64,000 bases of DNA. It comes from Petrosia ficiformis. Its lineage: Eukaryota > Porifera > Demospongiae > Haplosclerida > Petrosiidae. Each line of letters starts with the position of its first letter. Within the stretch, counting starts at the first letter, position 1. The DNA is taken from the NCBI GenBank assembly GCA_947044365.1, contig OX345651.1, positions 350,001-414,000 of the forward strand. The letters run 5' to 3'. The position numbers were made by a program, and so were the translations under genes. Under the pieces are notes generated by a model, which worked only from the letters and a program-made list of their open reading frames with translations, was not told the origin of the DNA and ran no database searches. Below, piece by piece: positions 1 to 12,665 of the stretch.

Positions 1-852
1 GAGTATCGTGTTCAAGAGATGAAAGCAAGTCTACAACTGTATCACCTGATATGACATGTTGGATCCCACCAAAAGGTATAATATGTACATATAATATGTG
101 TGTTAGAAAAGAGATTGTGTGTTTACCAAAGAAGTAAAAAGGGGTGTATTTGGTGGTGTGATGTTATTATCAAGTGACTTGTTTATTAACTGTGAGTCTG
201 TGATATTAATGAATAATAATATATAATGATATTCATAGCCTAATATACCTCACAAGATGTTATCATGTGATAAACACATCATTATAATGATATTCATTAC
301 ATGTTGTGTGTGTTATGATAATATTTGTAATACTACAGGTTCATCACAGTCCAGTGTTTCTCGTCTCACTACAGGTATTAATACACATGTAACTTCATCC
401 TCTCATATAACCTCATCTAATCAAATCATATTAATACACAAGATAACATTTTTTTTTCATATTTCTAGATTGTTCTCCACATGATATATTCAAGAGACAC
501 ATGTCTGAAGTGTTGGGTGTGATATCAGACACAGAGAGATTAGCTAATGATCTCTCATCGGTTAATTTAATATTATATCAAGTTAAAGATGATGTCATTA
601 CTACACCCATCTCTCGTTATCAAAAAGCCAGCAAACTATTAAATGAGATCGAGAGATCACTCAGAGTTCGAGTCTTAAATAATCGAGGAATATTGATAGC
701 ATATTGTGAGGTATTAAAGAAACAGAAGAACTCAGCTTTGACAAGAATAGCAGAAAATATGTTGAAGGAATTAAGTGAGTTAGTAATTAAATATATCAAT
801 GGGTGTGTTAATTGTTACCATGGAAATGTATGGAGATTATTTGGATCATATG

Positions 853-890
<38 letters not shown>

Positions 891-935
891 CTAGTTCAAG
901 ATGACAATCAGAACGATATGAGCAAAACACTATAG
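1..935 (+). pseudogene. Array copy 0: 3' cassette of ankyrin-ROCO-death-fold gene
   Basis: This is a 3' fragment of the gene that is complete at 2905-9176. It holds the tail of exon 3 (1-75, reading through TCWIPPK to an intact GT donor), the 36-nt micro-exon (339-374), the death-fold exon (469-774) and a last exon (895-935) ending in a stop. The ankyrin and GTPase exons are absent. Splice sites and reading frame are intact: micro-exon and domain exon are phase 1 at both ends, and the domain exon is 306 nt as in the full genes. The intron 775-894 is a multiple of three and stop-free, so intron retention would add a poly-Tyr stretch encoded by a TAT run. An AATAAA lies at 963-968. Without upstream exons it is probably not an independent gene, but it could serve as an alternative 3' end. 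Confidence 0.75.
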
Positions 936-1062
936 TGTTATCATAAGATGTATTTCTCTTATAATAAACAGATTCTGCCTCATAGAATATTCATAGTTTT
1001 CACTTATAAAATATTCATTTATCAGAAGAAATGGTTCATAAATTAATTATTGATAATCACAA

Positions 1063-1168
1063 AAGACCACTGTATGTTGTTGTATAAGAGGACATTGTAG
1101 AGTTCCTAATACAGTAAACAGATCATATGTAACTAGAAATGACATCAAAGGAAAGAAAAGACCAACTG
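1063..1168 (+). pseudogene. Decayed copy of MRPS35 exon 1 (copy 0)
   Basis: These 106 nt align without gaps to the first coding exon of MRPS35 (27971-28076), including the downstream GTATGT donor. The start codon has changed (ATGGCT to AAGACC). No MRPS35 exons follow, so this is an orphan exon carried along with the 3' end of the ROCO-like gene when the unit was duplicated. Confidence 0.8.
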
Positions 1169-1384
1169 GTATGTGTATAAAGAGGGGTTGGGTCTCTGGA
1201 TGGCTCCAGTATGGGTCTGGAACTAAGGACAGTGTGTATTGGTTTGGGACTGTGAGGATGTATGGGTTGTTTAAACAATGTATTTTAAAATAACTCCGGT
1301 CCTAATCAAGAAGCAATTAGATACATTAAAAGCTGGATCGATAAATAGATCAAGTTAGAGGGATATCCCCTAACTGTATTAAAC

Positions 1385-2282
1385 TTGACACACATATACA
1401 CATACATACATACATACATACATACATGCATACATGCATACATACATACATACATACATACGTACATACATACATACATACATGCATGCATGCATACATA
1501 CATACATACATTACATACATGCATGCATGCATACATACATACATACATACATACGTACATACATACATACATGCATGCATACATACATACATACATACAT
1601 ACATACATACATACATACATACGTACATGCATACATGCATACATACATATATACATACATACATACATACATACATGCATACATACATGTACATGCATAC
1701 ATACATACACACACACACATACATTACATACATACATACATGCATGCATGCATACATACATACATACATGCATACATGCATACATACATACATACATACG
1801 TACATACATACATACATACATGCATGCATGCATACATACATACATACATTACATACATGCATGCATGCATACATACATACATACATACATACATACATAC
1901 ATACATGCATGCATACATACATACATACATACATACATACATACATACATACGTACATGCATACATGCATACATACATGTATACATACATACATACATAC
2001 ATACATGCATACATACATGTACATGCATACATACATACACACACACACATACATTACATACATACATACATACATACATACATTACATACATGCATGCAT
2101 GCATACATACATACATACATACATACATACATACATACATACATGCATGCATACATACATACATAAATAATACATATATACATACATACATACGTACATA
2201 CATACATACGTACATACATACATACATACATACATACATACATACATACGTACATACATACATACATACATACACACATACA

Positions 2283-2313
<31 letters not shown>

Positions 2314-2400
2314 GTATATATATGCATGTATATATATGCATGTGTTTGTATATGTATATATATGCATGTGTTTGTATATTTTCGTATGTGTATACATACA
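1385..2400. repeat. CATA/CATG microsatellite block of copy 0
   Basis: About 1 kb of near-pure tetranucleotide (ACAT/ACATGC) with higher-order blocks, ending in a TATATATGCATG-rich segment. All apparent open frames here are Met-Tyr-Val-Cys or His-Thr-Tyr-Ile repeats, artefacts of the tetranucleotide. The end of the block matches the end of the block at 19977-20992. Confidence 0.95.
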
Positions 2401-2440
2401 TACATTGTACTTATTCAAGTCTGTACTATTGTTTTAGCTA

Positions 2441-2904
2441 ATGAATGCTTTTAGTTAGCTATAGCAATACTAGTACATACATATATAATGTATTTTAATA
2501 CTAATTAATTAATTATACATAATTGTACAAATTTGTTGTTGTTTATTTCTCTTATTTTCATAAAGAGATGATAAATTGTTTTAAAATATTATCATTATGA
2601 TATTGTAACTATTAATTATTATTATAATCTTCATAAAACATTAGTTTACTATGTTGTTTACAATTATTTTGTTGTTGTTTATTTATCTTACTTGTTTACG
2701 TTTATTAATTAACTAATTAATTATTGATTAATTAACAAGAAGTATTATAAATGTATTCATATTAGTTTATTAACTGTTTAATTTTAATAAGTTATTAATT
2801 ATGAATATTATTAATTTTAGAGGTTATATAAACTAGTGTATTATTTATTATCAAGTTATATTGTTACTAGATAGTGCGTGAGTCTTTGTGTGTAGATATT
2901 TGTA
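2441..2904 (+). promoter_or_regulatory. AT-rich 5' flank of gene A
   Basis: This non-coding AT-rich stretch ends at the start codon of gene A. It is almost identical to the stretch before gene B (about 21050-21536), including the last 60 bases before the ATG, so it probably holds the promoter and 5' UTR. I see no clear TATA box or known factor site. The part at 2530-2640 is also found, with a deletion, at the junctions before array copies 1-3. Confidence 0.4.
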
Positions 2905-5900
2905 ATGGAGGATAGGTGTTTTGGTGCTTTTGATAGAGGTGATAAAGAAGAGGCCCTTCGTCTCTTGAAGATTGTAGAAGACCCGAGAGAGGTGAAGGAC
3001 AGTGACGGCTGGACTCTACTACACTGTGCAGCTACTTGGGGTTGGACAGATATTGTTGAATTACTGATAACTAAATATAACTGTAATGTGAATAGTGTAA
3101 ATAATTATAATTGGACTCCAGTACACAGGGCTAGTTTAAATGGACAGTTAAATGTAATTAAGAGTTTATGCAACACTGGAAAATGTGATTTATTTATTAA
3201 GACTGAGGACGGTGAGACTCCATTGGATATAGCACGTGAATATGGACATCATGATATAGTTGAATACCTCACTAATATAGTGACAACATCAACATTAACT
3301 TGTAAGTGAATTTATGTGTCAATGTATGTCCTGTGTCTGTCTGTACGTACATATATTCTAAATAAACCACACCCCTTTGTTGCGGGGATTTTTATCTAGT
3401 GTCTGTTTGTCATTGTGTTAGTGTTGTGAAATTGTTTGTGTTAGTATATACATGTATATACATAGTACAATTAATATATATAATAACAAGATATAATTAT
3501 AGAGAAACATTATCTCTATGATTGCTTTTTGGTGTCCAGCATTCAGTACTGAATCATGGCTGACTTTTTCATGCCTGAAAACAACAGCCTATTATAGATA
3601 TTATTATAATTATCTATTCTTCTCACTTTTTAAAAGATCTTGTAGCACTTTAGCAATATATTTCAGACAGAACAGCTATTAGTTCCAGCAGTTGGTAAGA
3701 AACAGCAGCTTTCTTCCTGCTGGTCTCTAGCGCGCGTTCTATTTGAGCCCCGCCCATTAATTGACCGCGCGCGCCCCTCGCATCGCGCAAACTAGCGAAA
3801 AAGGGTGCAAAGTAACCAAATTTCAAATTGCATTTCTCTTTATATATAATTTATGTACTGTAGACATCATTAGCTTGATGCTGGTGTATTGGTTTTGCAT
3901 GCAACGTATGCTATGACCACTCAAATTTCAATAAATTTAATTGCAATGAAAATGGGATACAGAAGACTATAGGGGGTACTTTAAAAGTTTAAATGCTCTT
4001 CCTACATAAACTATAATGATCTGTGGACCAATAGTTGCACAACAGCTAGCCAAGGTATTTTACTAGTTAAAAAACTAAAAAAAGATGAAATTATGATATT
4101 ATCTGGTTTCTGTGAATTTTGTGCAATACTGGAATAAAACATTTTGTTACTTTTGACCACTTTTCATTTGCTCGGTCACAATTATAAATGAATGCACTAA
4201 AGTGCAGAACCCTCGCTAGCTATTGCTAAAACAGCAAGGCTTTAGAACAACTTTGCCTAAGTAACCTATTGCAACGGCCAGAAACACACCATTCATATCA
4301 ACACTAAGAAGTCAGTACTACATCATGAAATGCAAATTATGGGGATAGCATGGCGCCATCAGATCTCTTGAAAACTAGCGAATTTCTGGACAAAACTTCA
4401 CAAATAGCTGTATAAACACTCGTTAGGACGACAGACAAAATCCAAGAAACAAAGCTTCAAAGAGACAAAAGTTAGTGTTTCAGTGTTTCCTGCTGACATC
4501 AGCAAAAACGATAAAATTTCAAGATGGCGACAGATCGACGAGTATTTACACGGCTGTATCTTTTCCATCAAAGAGTTTTCTTACAAATCGCTTGAATCTC
4601 GCAGTAGACCTAGTGTGCTCTTTCCTTTGCAGTGACCAAGAATCTGCATAAGTAAGCCGTTGCAAAGATTAGTGGGAACACACACACACACAACCGAATA
4701 CTATAACCCTCCGCCTACGCGCTTGGGTTAATAATATAATTATACATTAAACCCTGTGGAAAGCAATCATAGGGATGACCCTACAGGCTATAAAATGTAC
4801 GTCAGTCGACTCAGTTGTTTGTGTGTATGTATGTACATTCATTCTGACAAAGCCATTCACCCTCATTACAGGGGTTATTATTTGTGGTTCTGATAGTCAG
4901 ATTATTTGTGTGAGTATATGTTATTATACTTGTACAACATAGTAGTATTTCTGATACATTGATTAATTAGTGTTTGTTACATGTGTGTATGTACGTTCGT
5001 ATGAGGCCATGCCCCCTCATCATTAGTCACAAATACCAACACATTTTTATTTTACTACTCTGTATAATACATTATACAAAGTAATGGAATTTTTAGTTGG
5101 TTACAGGAGTTTCTATTTTCCTCAATGTTTTCCTGTTAGGTATATATTTACAAATACTAGTTTCATTTGATCCTGATCTATATTGACTAGTATATAAAGT
5201 ACATGTCATAACAAAGCATAGTAACAAAAACAATATTAATACAATGTATATAGCTTAGTAGTATAGGTACAACCTGTGGTATATTATTATCATTCCCATT
5301 CTAACATCTGTGAAAACAACAGATGTTACTTACTCATTTCATAGTAATTAGTATGTACATGAATTTGTACTTATAATAACAAATAGCATATCTGTTGTAC
5401 TCCACAGATATTTGATAGAATCACTATGGGATTCACATTTGAAGTACATTGTCCATTCTTTATTACATCATGTACCTTAGTTACATTAACAATACACATT
5501 ATTACTAGAATGTATGCACCTTATATACTTGTAAACATTACCTACCAAGAAAAGAAATTATTATTGGTCTCAGGAGGATATTATAAATATTGTCTGATGA
5601 GGCTTAAAATACCCTATTAATTTATACAGTGCAAGTATTCATAAACAATATTGTAGTACAACACATACTCTACCCTCTTGGTTGAGAGGTGTGGCTTTGG
5701 TGAATGTATATGTATGTATGTATGTACATTAAGAAATCTATTTATACATATATACTAGCTACTGGTACTGTCACTGGGTTCAGTGTATGGTACATATATG
5801 ACATAGTTAATGTAGTTATACTTGTGTATGATTTATGTACATATAATTTATACACATGTGATATAATGTATTATATGATATCACATGTTTTGATTTACAG

Positions 5901-8900
5901 TGGCAATGAAAGAAGGAGGTGGGAAAATGAAACCATGTAATACTATACTACATGGGCCTCCAGGGGTTGGTAAATCTAGTATGAAAAGAGTAATTCTAGG
6001 ACAGCCACCCCTTCCAAAGGAGAAACAGAATGCTACACATATTGTCGAAACAGCTGCCCGTGCAGTAAGTACTGATCGTTACACAGCTAAAGGAAGAAAA
6101 TTATTAGCAGAAGTCGATAACAGCGAAATAATAAAGATGTTAGCAAAGAAAGCCGAGAGTCTTCGTCAAACCAGTCAGTCACCACAAGACAAACCTTCCA
6201 ATGACTCCACCCACCAACATATACCTGTAAGTGTTATATGTAACTATGTACATACATCATGTGTATTATAAATATTGGTATATAGAAAATGTTTGAAACA
6301 ACTGCTAAAATACTGATAACTATACCTGTCCATAGTTTTATATAACTACATTCCCTGTCTGTTGTGTGTTATACATATTATTTGTGGTATTGCATACTTT
6401 CACACTTCACAGTTGTATATTACTATGTGTAATTAATGAGAGTTTATAATAATTTTCACAGGAACCACAACACAAAATATTTGCATTGAAGAATTTCTTC
6501 AAGAAAAAATCCACACCCCCTCCTCCTCTAATGAGTTCACAAGCTATAAAGTCTATCAGAGAGCAACTGGTTGAACAAGTGGAACCATCGTCTGAGTTGT
6601 TTGATGTCGATTGGATGTACTTGACTGATTCCGGAGGTCAGCCACAGTTTCTAGACGTACTTCCTCTTCTGTATCGTAACGAATCTCTTCACATAGTAGT
6701 GACACGACTCGACGAAGGGCTTGACGATAAGCCAAAAGTCCGTTTCTACAGTAAAGGAGAAGATGTATATACACTTCCAGATCAATTGACACTTACTAAT
6801 CGAGAGTTTATAGAAAGGGCTTGTCAAATCGCAGAAGCACAGGCAATGTCTGGAAAGTTTGTCCCCAAGGTAATGGTAGTTGGCACACACAAAGATAAGC
6901 TGGGAATCGATTGTGAAGCAAGGCTTAAAGAGATCAACAAAGAGCTGACAAAGATACTTCAAAAATATGATCGTGTTCTCATTCGTAAGTCCGAAGATGA
7001 GGTAATCTTTGCTGTTAATGCTATGGTTCCTGTTGGAGATGAACGCCAACAATACACTGAAGAACTTCAGGCATGTATTCAGAAGGCTGCAGAGGAAACC
7101 GGATATGAGATTGATGTACCTTTGAAGTGGCTTGCATTCCATCTTGATTTAGACAAAAAAGGGGGTATTGTTCGAAAATCAGAATGCTATAAGACCGGAG
7201 AAATACTCGGAATGGGAAGGAGTGATGTCAACGAAGCTCTGAAGTATTTCGATAAAGTTGGATTACTTCTTCACTACCCAGATGATGTTCCTGACTTGAT
7301 ATTCACTAAAATGGATTCACTCATTAGTAGATTATCCAGGTTAATCACAGCCTCATTTACTACTCCAGGATGTAGTGTCACAGCGCCATATAAGAGATTG
7401 AGAGAGAAAGGATTGTTTAACAAGTCATTTTTACCCACCGTATTTGAGGATCTTTACGAGAGTAGGGAAGAATTCTCTGACGATGATTTCCTGAAGATAC
7501 TGGAGTGTCTGAAGATTTCTGTTCATGTCGGAGATGATGACTACTTTCTTCCGAGTGTACTGTCGCTTGAGCCTCCTGTTGATGATTCCCCATTTCCAAT
7601 GAGCTGCATTCCTCTTGTATACTCATGGGATGAACGAATTCTACCTCATGGTTTCTTTCTGACATGCGTTGTGGAGTTATTTCGACGACAGAAAGGTAGA
7701 AACAAGGTCTATTTTCAGTTACGAGAAGGTGTCGTTCAGTGTCGTGACGTGATACAAGTAATAGCAGGAGAGAATAAAATACCAGGTTTTCTGAAACTAG
7801 TAGACAGAAAGAGATGGATAGAAATCTGTTACTCCTGCAGTACTACGAACTATTGTTCGAAACTACGAGAGGTTACCAGTGATGCAATCAAAAGGGTAGT
7901 AAAGAGATTTAAACACACAGGTATAAAATCTCCCGAAATCGGTTTCCGTTGTCGTCTTTGTGATACTGATGATCACTATTGTGTTCTGTTGAAAGACCGA
8001 AAAATGGTCCAATGTCATCGAAACAATGGACCAGTAACACCTGACATGTCATGTTGGATAGATTCTAGTGGTAAGTGATGTGTGTGTGTGTGTTTACCAA
8101 ATGTAAAAAGGGGTGTATTTGGTGGTGTGATGTTATTATCAAGTGACTTGTTTATTAACTGTGAATAATAATATATAATGATATTCATAGCCTAATATAC
8201 CTCACAAGATGTTATCATGTGATAAACACATCATTATAATGATATTCATTACATGTTGTGTGTGTTATGATAATGTTTCTAATACTACAGGTTCATCACA
8301 GTACAGTGTTTCTCATCTCACTACAGGTATTAATACACATGTAACTTCATCCTCTTGTATAATGATGTGTGTGTTAGAAAAGAGATTGTGTGTTTACCAA
8401 AAAGTAAAAAGGGGTGTATTCGGTGGTGTGATGTTATTATCAATAATATATAATGATATTCATAGCCTAATATACCTCACAAGATGTTATATGTGATAAA
8501 CACGTCATTATAACGATATTCATTACATGTTGTGTGTGTTATGATAATATTTCTAATACTACAGGTTCATCACAGTACAGTGTTCCTCATCTCACTACAG
8601 GTATTAATACACATGTAACTTCATCCTCTCGTATAACCTCATCTAATCAAATCATTACATGTATTAATACACAAGATTAATATTATAATATCTTTTGTTT
8701 CATATTTCTAGATTGCTCTCCACATGATATATTCAAGAGACACATGTCTGAAATGTTGGGTGTGATATCAGACACAGAGAGATTAGCTAATGATCTCTCA
8801 TCAGTGGATTTAATATCATATCAAGTTAAAGATGACGTTATCACTACAAACCTCTCTCGATATCAAAAAGCCAGCAAACTATTAAATGAGATTGAGAGAT

Positions 8901-9176
8901 CACTCAGAGGTCAAGTATTGGATAATCGAGGAATATTAATATCATATTGTGAGGTATTAAAGAAACAGAAGAACTCGACTTTAAAAAGAATAGCTGATGA
9001 TATGTTGAAGGAATTAAGTGAGTTTGTAATTAAATATACCAATGGGTGTGTTACCATGGAAATTAATATATGGAGATTGGTGGGGTCAATGAATATTATA
9101 ATAATTATTAATTTATTATATTATATTATATTACTCACTAGATTCATCATGTGAAGAGAAGGACAGAACAAGATGA
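2905..9176 (+). CDS. Gene A: ankyrin-repeat / Roc-COR-like GTPase / death-fold protein
   Basis: Six exons give about 902 residues: 2905-3301, 5901-6226, 6462-8070, 8291-8326 (or its duplicate 8565-8600), 8712-9017 and 9142-9176. All phases match. Exon 1 encodes three ankyrin repeats (residues about 34-130). Exon 2 carries the P-loop GPPGVGKS (about 151-158). Exon 3 carries the G3-like DSGGQ (about 297), the G4-like THKD (about 383), a COR-like region starting near PLKWLAFHLDL (about 461), and a Cys/His-rich end with CRLC followed by HYC. Exon 5 (about residues 790-891) is helical with a CARD/death-domain-like pattern (KASKLLNEIE, YCEVLKK). The order resembles ROCO/NLR-like cytosolic signalling or immune proteins of basal animals; that role is inferred. 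No kinase domain is present. Which death-fold subfamily it belongs to is uncertain. Confidence 0.83.
3512..4776. mobile_element. Long form of a TIR element in intron 1 of gene A
   Basis: The ends are near-perfect inverted repeats: ATCTCTATGATTGCTTT at the left and AAAGCAATCATAGGGAT at the right. The interior, about 1.23 kb, has no long open frame. The same element is in intron 1 of gene B, and a 383-bp short form with the same ends is at 63497-63879. It looks like a non-autonomous DNA transposon; the superfamily is unknown. Confidence 0.65.
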
Positions 9177-9388
9177 AGAATAGGACAGATCAGAACAAGA
9201 TCGATGAGAAAGAGGCTCTAGTATTATCATACGATGTGTTTCTCTTCTATTCACATGTAGTAAACAGATTCTACCTCATGATTTCTATATATCTCACACA
9301 TAATTGAATATTCATAGTTTCATTTTCTAATTATTATTCATTAAAAAATTAATTAACTGGTTCATTATTGATAATCAATTAAATAAAA

Positions 9389-9494
9389 ATGGCTACTGTA
9401 TCTTGTTGTATAAGAGGACATTGTAGAGTTCTGAATACAGTAAACAGATCATATGTAACTAGAAATGACATCAAAGGAAAGAAAAGACCAACTG
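9389..9494 (+). pseudogene. Orphan copy of MRPS35 exon 1 with intact start codon
   Basis: The sequence follows gene A and matches MRPS35 exon 1 at 27971-28076, with the ATG, the 106-nt length and the GTATGT donor all kept. I find no copies of MRPS35 exons 2-7 before the next repeat block, so it cannot encode the protein. The MRPS35 promoter was probably duplicated with it, so transcripts may start here. Confidence 0.78.
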
Positions 9495-9880
9495 GTATGT
9501 GTATAAAGAGGGGTTGGGTCTCTGGATGACTCCAGTATGGGTCTGGGACTGAGGATAGATTGTGTGTCTGAGACTGAGACTGAGACTGTTTAGCTGTGTA
9601 ATGTGTATGGATTTGAGACTATTAGTATTTATCTGTGTATGTCAGTGTCTGAAATCAAGACCTTGTATGAGTGCAAGTATTGAGTCATTGCTTCATATTT
9701 GTGTTATGAGCCATTTTCACATGTATATTCTACAGTAGAAGGTCGATCATCAAAGTCCCATTCCCATACACATGCAACTCGGTAAATAGTTTCAGACTTG
9801 CACACACATCATTCACTAATCTAAAATACAGAATTATCTATGCTACTAGTGATTATGTATATACATGTATATATACAGGG

Positions 9881-10072
9881 CAGAGGCAGAGACAGCACTC
9901 AAAAAGTGTGGGGAGGGGGCAGTAAAAAGAATCTTATTTTGAACAATACTGTGTGTGTATAACTTGTATTTTACACTTTATTGACTAACTTTGTTTGTTT
10001 ACACTTTACTGATTAACTGGAGGAGGGGGGGGGAGGGGACATGCCCCCCCCCCCCCAATATCTCTGCCACTG
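9881..10072. mobile_element. hAT-type MITE with 8-bp target duplication
   Basis: A 192-bp element flanked on both sides by ATACAGGG (9873-9880 and 10073-10080). Its ends are inverted repeats, CAGAGGCAGAG and CTCTGCCACTG (one mismatch). Eight-base duplications and CAG-type ends are typical of hAT transposons. The interior contains a G-run followed by a C-run that can pair. It has no coding capacity. Confidence 0.75.
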
Positions 10073-10229
10073 ATACAGGGTTAGGGATGGCGATTATGAA
10101 AATATGAGTCAACGATTATTGTCTGTGCAAGTATCACGATTATTGCGATTATTGGCTACCTTACATATGTATGTAGATTTCATTCAACAATCAAATTGAT
10201 ACCTTTTATTCGTTGAGAAAACAGTGTTG

Positions 10230-10560
10230 AAAAACTGATTTGTACGCACATACGTATGTACATAGACTACATATGTACATACATGCATACATGTACATAC
10301 ATGCACACATATCAATGTCGGTAAAAATGTGTGGATGTAACTGTATACGTACATACATACATACAATATTCACATATACATGCAAGCACACATACATACA
10401 TACATCACATGCAGCATACATACATACAAACATACATATGTACTTACGTACATGCAATGTAATTATGTAAGTATGTATGTGTGTATGTATGTATGTACAT
10501 ATGTGTGTATGTATGTATGTTTGTGTGTACGTATGTATATACATATATACATCTAACCTT
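10230..10560. repeat. Degenerate CATA/TATG microsatellite
   Basis: Mixed ACAT and TATG tetranucleotide runs with interruptions. The open frames in it are repeat artefacts. Confidence 0.85.
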
Positions 10561-10581
10561 TAATCTTATATGTACGTATAC

Positions 10582-10898
10582 TAGTGTTGTTTTAGTATGA
10601 CAATAATGACCACTTTTAGTTATACGTAGTTATAGTTTTATTAATTGGGGCGAAGCCCCACACTAGTCGAGAATCTTGCTTGCTTGCTTGCGTACGTATG
10701 TCTTTTTCTCCCGCGGGGACCACTTGGCCCCAGGCGGGGTGAAATAGCTTTAACTAATTAATAGGTGTGTACTACTTCGCCCCCACAATGTTTTACATTC
10801 ATCTAGTTTAAAATAATATTAGACTTATATTTTAGTTATAGTTAACTAGTCATAGTACCATACAAAAAGGTGTTTTAGTTTTAACTAAAACAACACTA
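10582..10898. mobile_element. TAGTGTTG...CAACACTA MITE carrying a nested insert
   Basis: The left end TAGTGTTGTTTTAGT and right end AACTAAAACAACACTA are inverted repeats shared with the element at 12405-12665. The interior is TTAGTTATAG-rich. A second element appears to be inserted inside it (10647-10783). The flanks do not show a clear target duplication. Confidence 0.6.
10647..10783. mobile_element. Nested short inverted-repeat element
   Basis: This insert begins GGGGCGAAG and ends CTTCGCCCC, and has a GC-rich interior unlike its AT-rich host element. It is probably a small MITE. The class is unknown and the exact borders are uncertain. Confidence 0.45.
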
Positions 10899-10979
10899 AT
10901 AGTTAACTATAACTAAAACTAAAACTCCTTTAGTAAGGTATTGCGACTTTTAGAATTAAATTATAACTAAATTACTCGT

Positions 10980-11264
10980 GTATGTACATACATATTCATG
11001 TATGTACATGTAGTATATATGTGTGCACGTATGTACATAAATATATACATGTGTGTATATGTATGTAACTATGTATGTGGTGTTTACAACATAATTATGT
11101 ATAAATGTATTTATGTATGTAGTATGTATGTACGTATATGATTGTGTATGTATGTATGTATTTACTCACATACGTATGATGTCATACTGTATGTATGTAA
11201 TATATGTATGTATATATGTGTATGTATGTACGTATGTATATACGTATTTGTGTATGTATGTATG

Positions 11265-11298
<34 letters not shown>

Positions 11299-11405
11299 TG
11301 TATGTATGTATGTATGAATGTATGTATATATGTGTGTATGTATGTATGGATACATGTATATATTATGTATGTATGTATGTATGTATGCATGTATACATGT
11401 ATCAT
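10980..11405. repeat. TATG microsatellite
   Basis: TATG/CATA runs with scattered variants. No gene. Confidence 0.85.
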
Positions 11406-11409
11406 AAGT

Positions 11410-11940
11410 AAATCTTTTCTCTAGTGGATGTTTTTCTTTACTTGCTCATCTTCTCTACACTATATTAAAAGTCAGTACATGGATTCTTCTATTTCTTCTT
11501 CTCGTATTTATGCTTGTAATCATATTGGTGGGTGTTAATTCTACTCTCAGTAGATGTGGAGGACGTTTATGCTCACACTCACCACTTCACATGTTACTGG
11601 GTCAACATCTTGATTATGAACACGCTGGTAGTGTAGCCATGTAACTGATGATTTAAATCACACATACCCTCTGACTTGAATCAGTTCATCATTTTAAGTA
11701 AACATTGGTCACATGAGTAATTGTCACATGACTCATTACTTATCAGTTTATTTTAATAACTATTAATTATGTTGTAAAAAATATTATTTTAATGATAACT
11801 CACATTTTCAATAATTATCCTTTTTATTATTATAATTATAATTATTATGGGGCTGAGATGGCTCGAGACTAAGACACATTCCTGCACTACATAGCATATA
11901 GGAATGGGTCTAGATAGATAGACAGACAGACAATATGATT
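11410..11940. other. Unassigned AT-rich interval between microsatellites
   Basis: This is unique-looking sequence with no recognisable gene. A short open stretch near 11540-11643 ends at a stop, but it has no convincing splice context and no family I recognise. It includes ATCACATG-type repeats near 11700. Confidence 0.4.
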
Positions 11941-11974
11941 TACACTAACTCTCGGCTCTGTTTACATGTACAAC

Positions 11975-12403
11975 ATACATACATACATACATACATACGT
12001 ATGTATGTATGTACATGCATACTTACATAAATATGTGCATACATATCTGCATGTATCATGCATATATACATGCAACATACATACATACATACATACATAG
12101 ATACATACATACATACATGATACATACATACACACATTCATACAAACATACATGCATGCATACATACACATGTATATATGATTGTATGTATTTGTGTATA
12201 TATCTACATATCTGCTTACTTACATGCATACTTGAGTACATATGTATGTATACATACGTACATACATACATACTTACATATAATACATACATACATACAT
12301 ACATACATACATACTTACATATATACATACGTACATACATATATACATACATACATACATACATACATACAAACTTACATATATACATACGTACATACAT
12401 ATA
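11975..12403. repeat. CATA microsatellite
   Basis: CATA runs with TATG patches, ending at the left border of the MITE at 12405. Confidence 0.85.
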
Positions 12404-12404
12404 C

Positions 12405-12665
12405 TAGTGTTGTTTTAGTTTGACAATAATGACTACTTTTAGTTATAGTTACAGCATGACTAGTTTATCAAACGTTTAGTTATAGTAATAATATTAGGCT
12501 TACTAAAAGGGTTTTAGTATTAGTTAACTAACTAAAAGTGCCCATTGTAGGCCAATTTTCATTTTCAATAGACTTGTGATTTAGTTATAGTTTAGTTAAC
12601 TAAAAGTCACAATACCTTACTAAAAGGGGTTTTAGTTATAGTTATAGTTAACTAAAACAACACTA
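12405..12665. mobile_element. TAGTGTTG-ended MITE, complete copy
   Basis: A 261-bp element with inverted ends TAGTGTTGTTTTAGTT and AACTAAAACAACACTA. Its interior is built from TTAGTTATAG and CTTACTAAAAGGG(G)TTTTAG motifs. The ends are hAT-like. It lies in a microsatellite, so the flanking duplication (acatatac / atacatac) cannot be judged. This family contains the motif that became minisatellites at 28640-29230 and 56930-57225. Confidence 0.65.

Noticed and set aside
1306..2441. Several long open frames on both strands (Met-Tyr-Val-Cys or His-Thr-Tyr-Ile repeats); same at 14807-15920, 17351-18464 and 19895-21034
   Set aside because: They are translations of a CATA/TATG tetranucleotide, which is stop-free in most frames. 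The only non-repeat ends are unrelated flanking sequence.
6556..7142. Minus-strand open frames opposite the GTPase exon (also 7417-7665 and 25862-26050)
   Set aside because: They are shadows of the long plus-strand exon, which has recognisable GTPase motifs.
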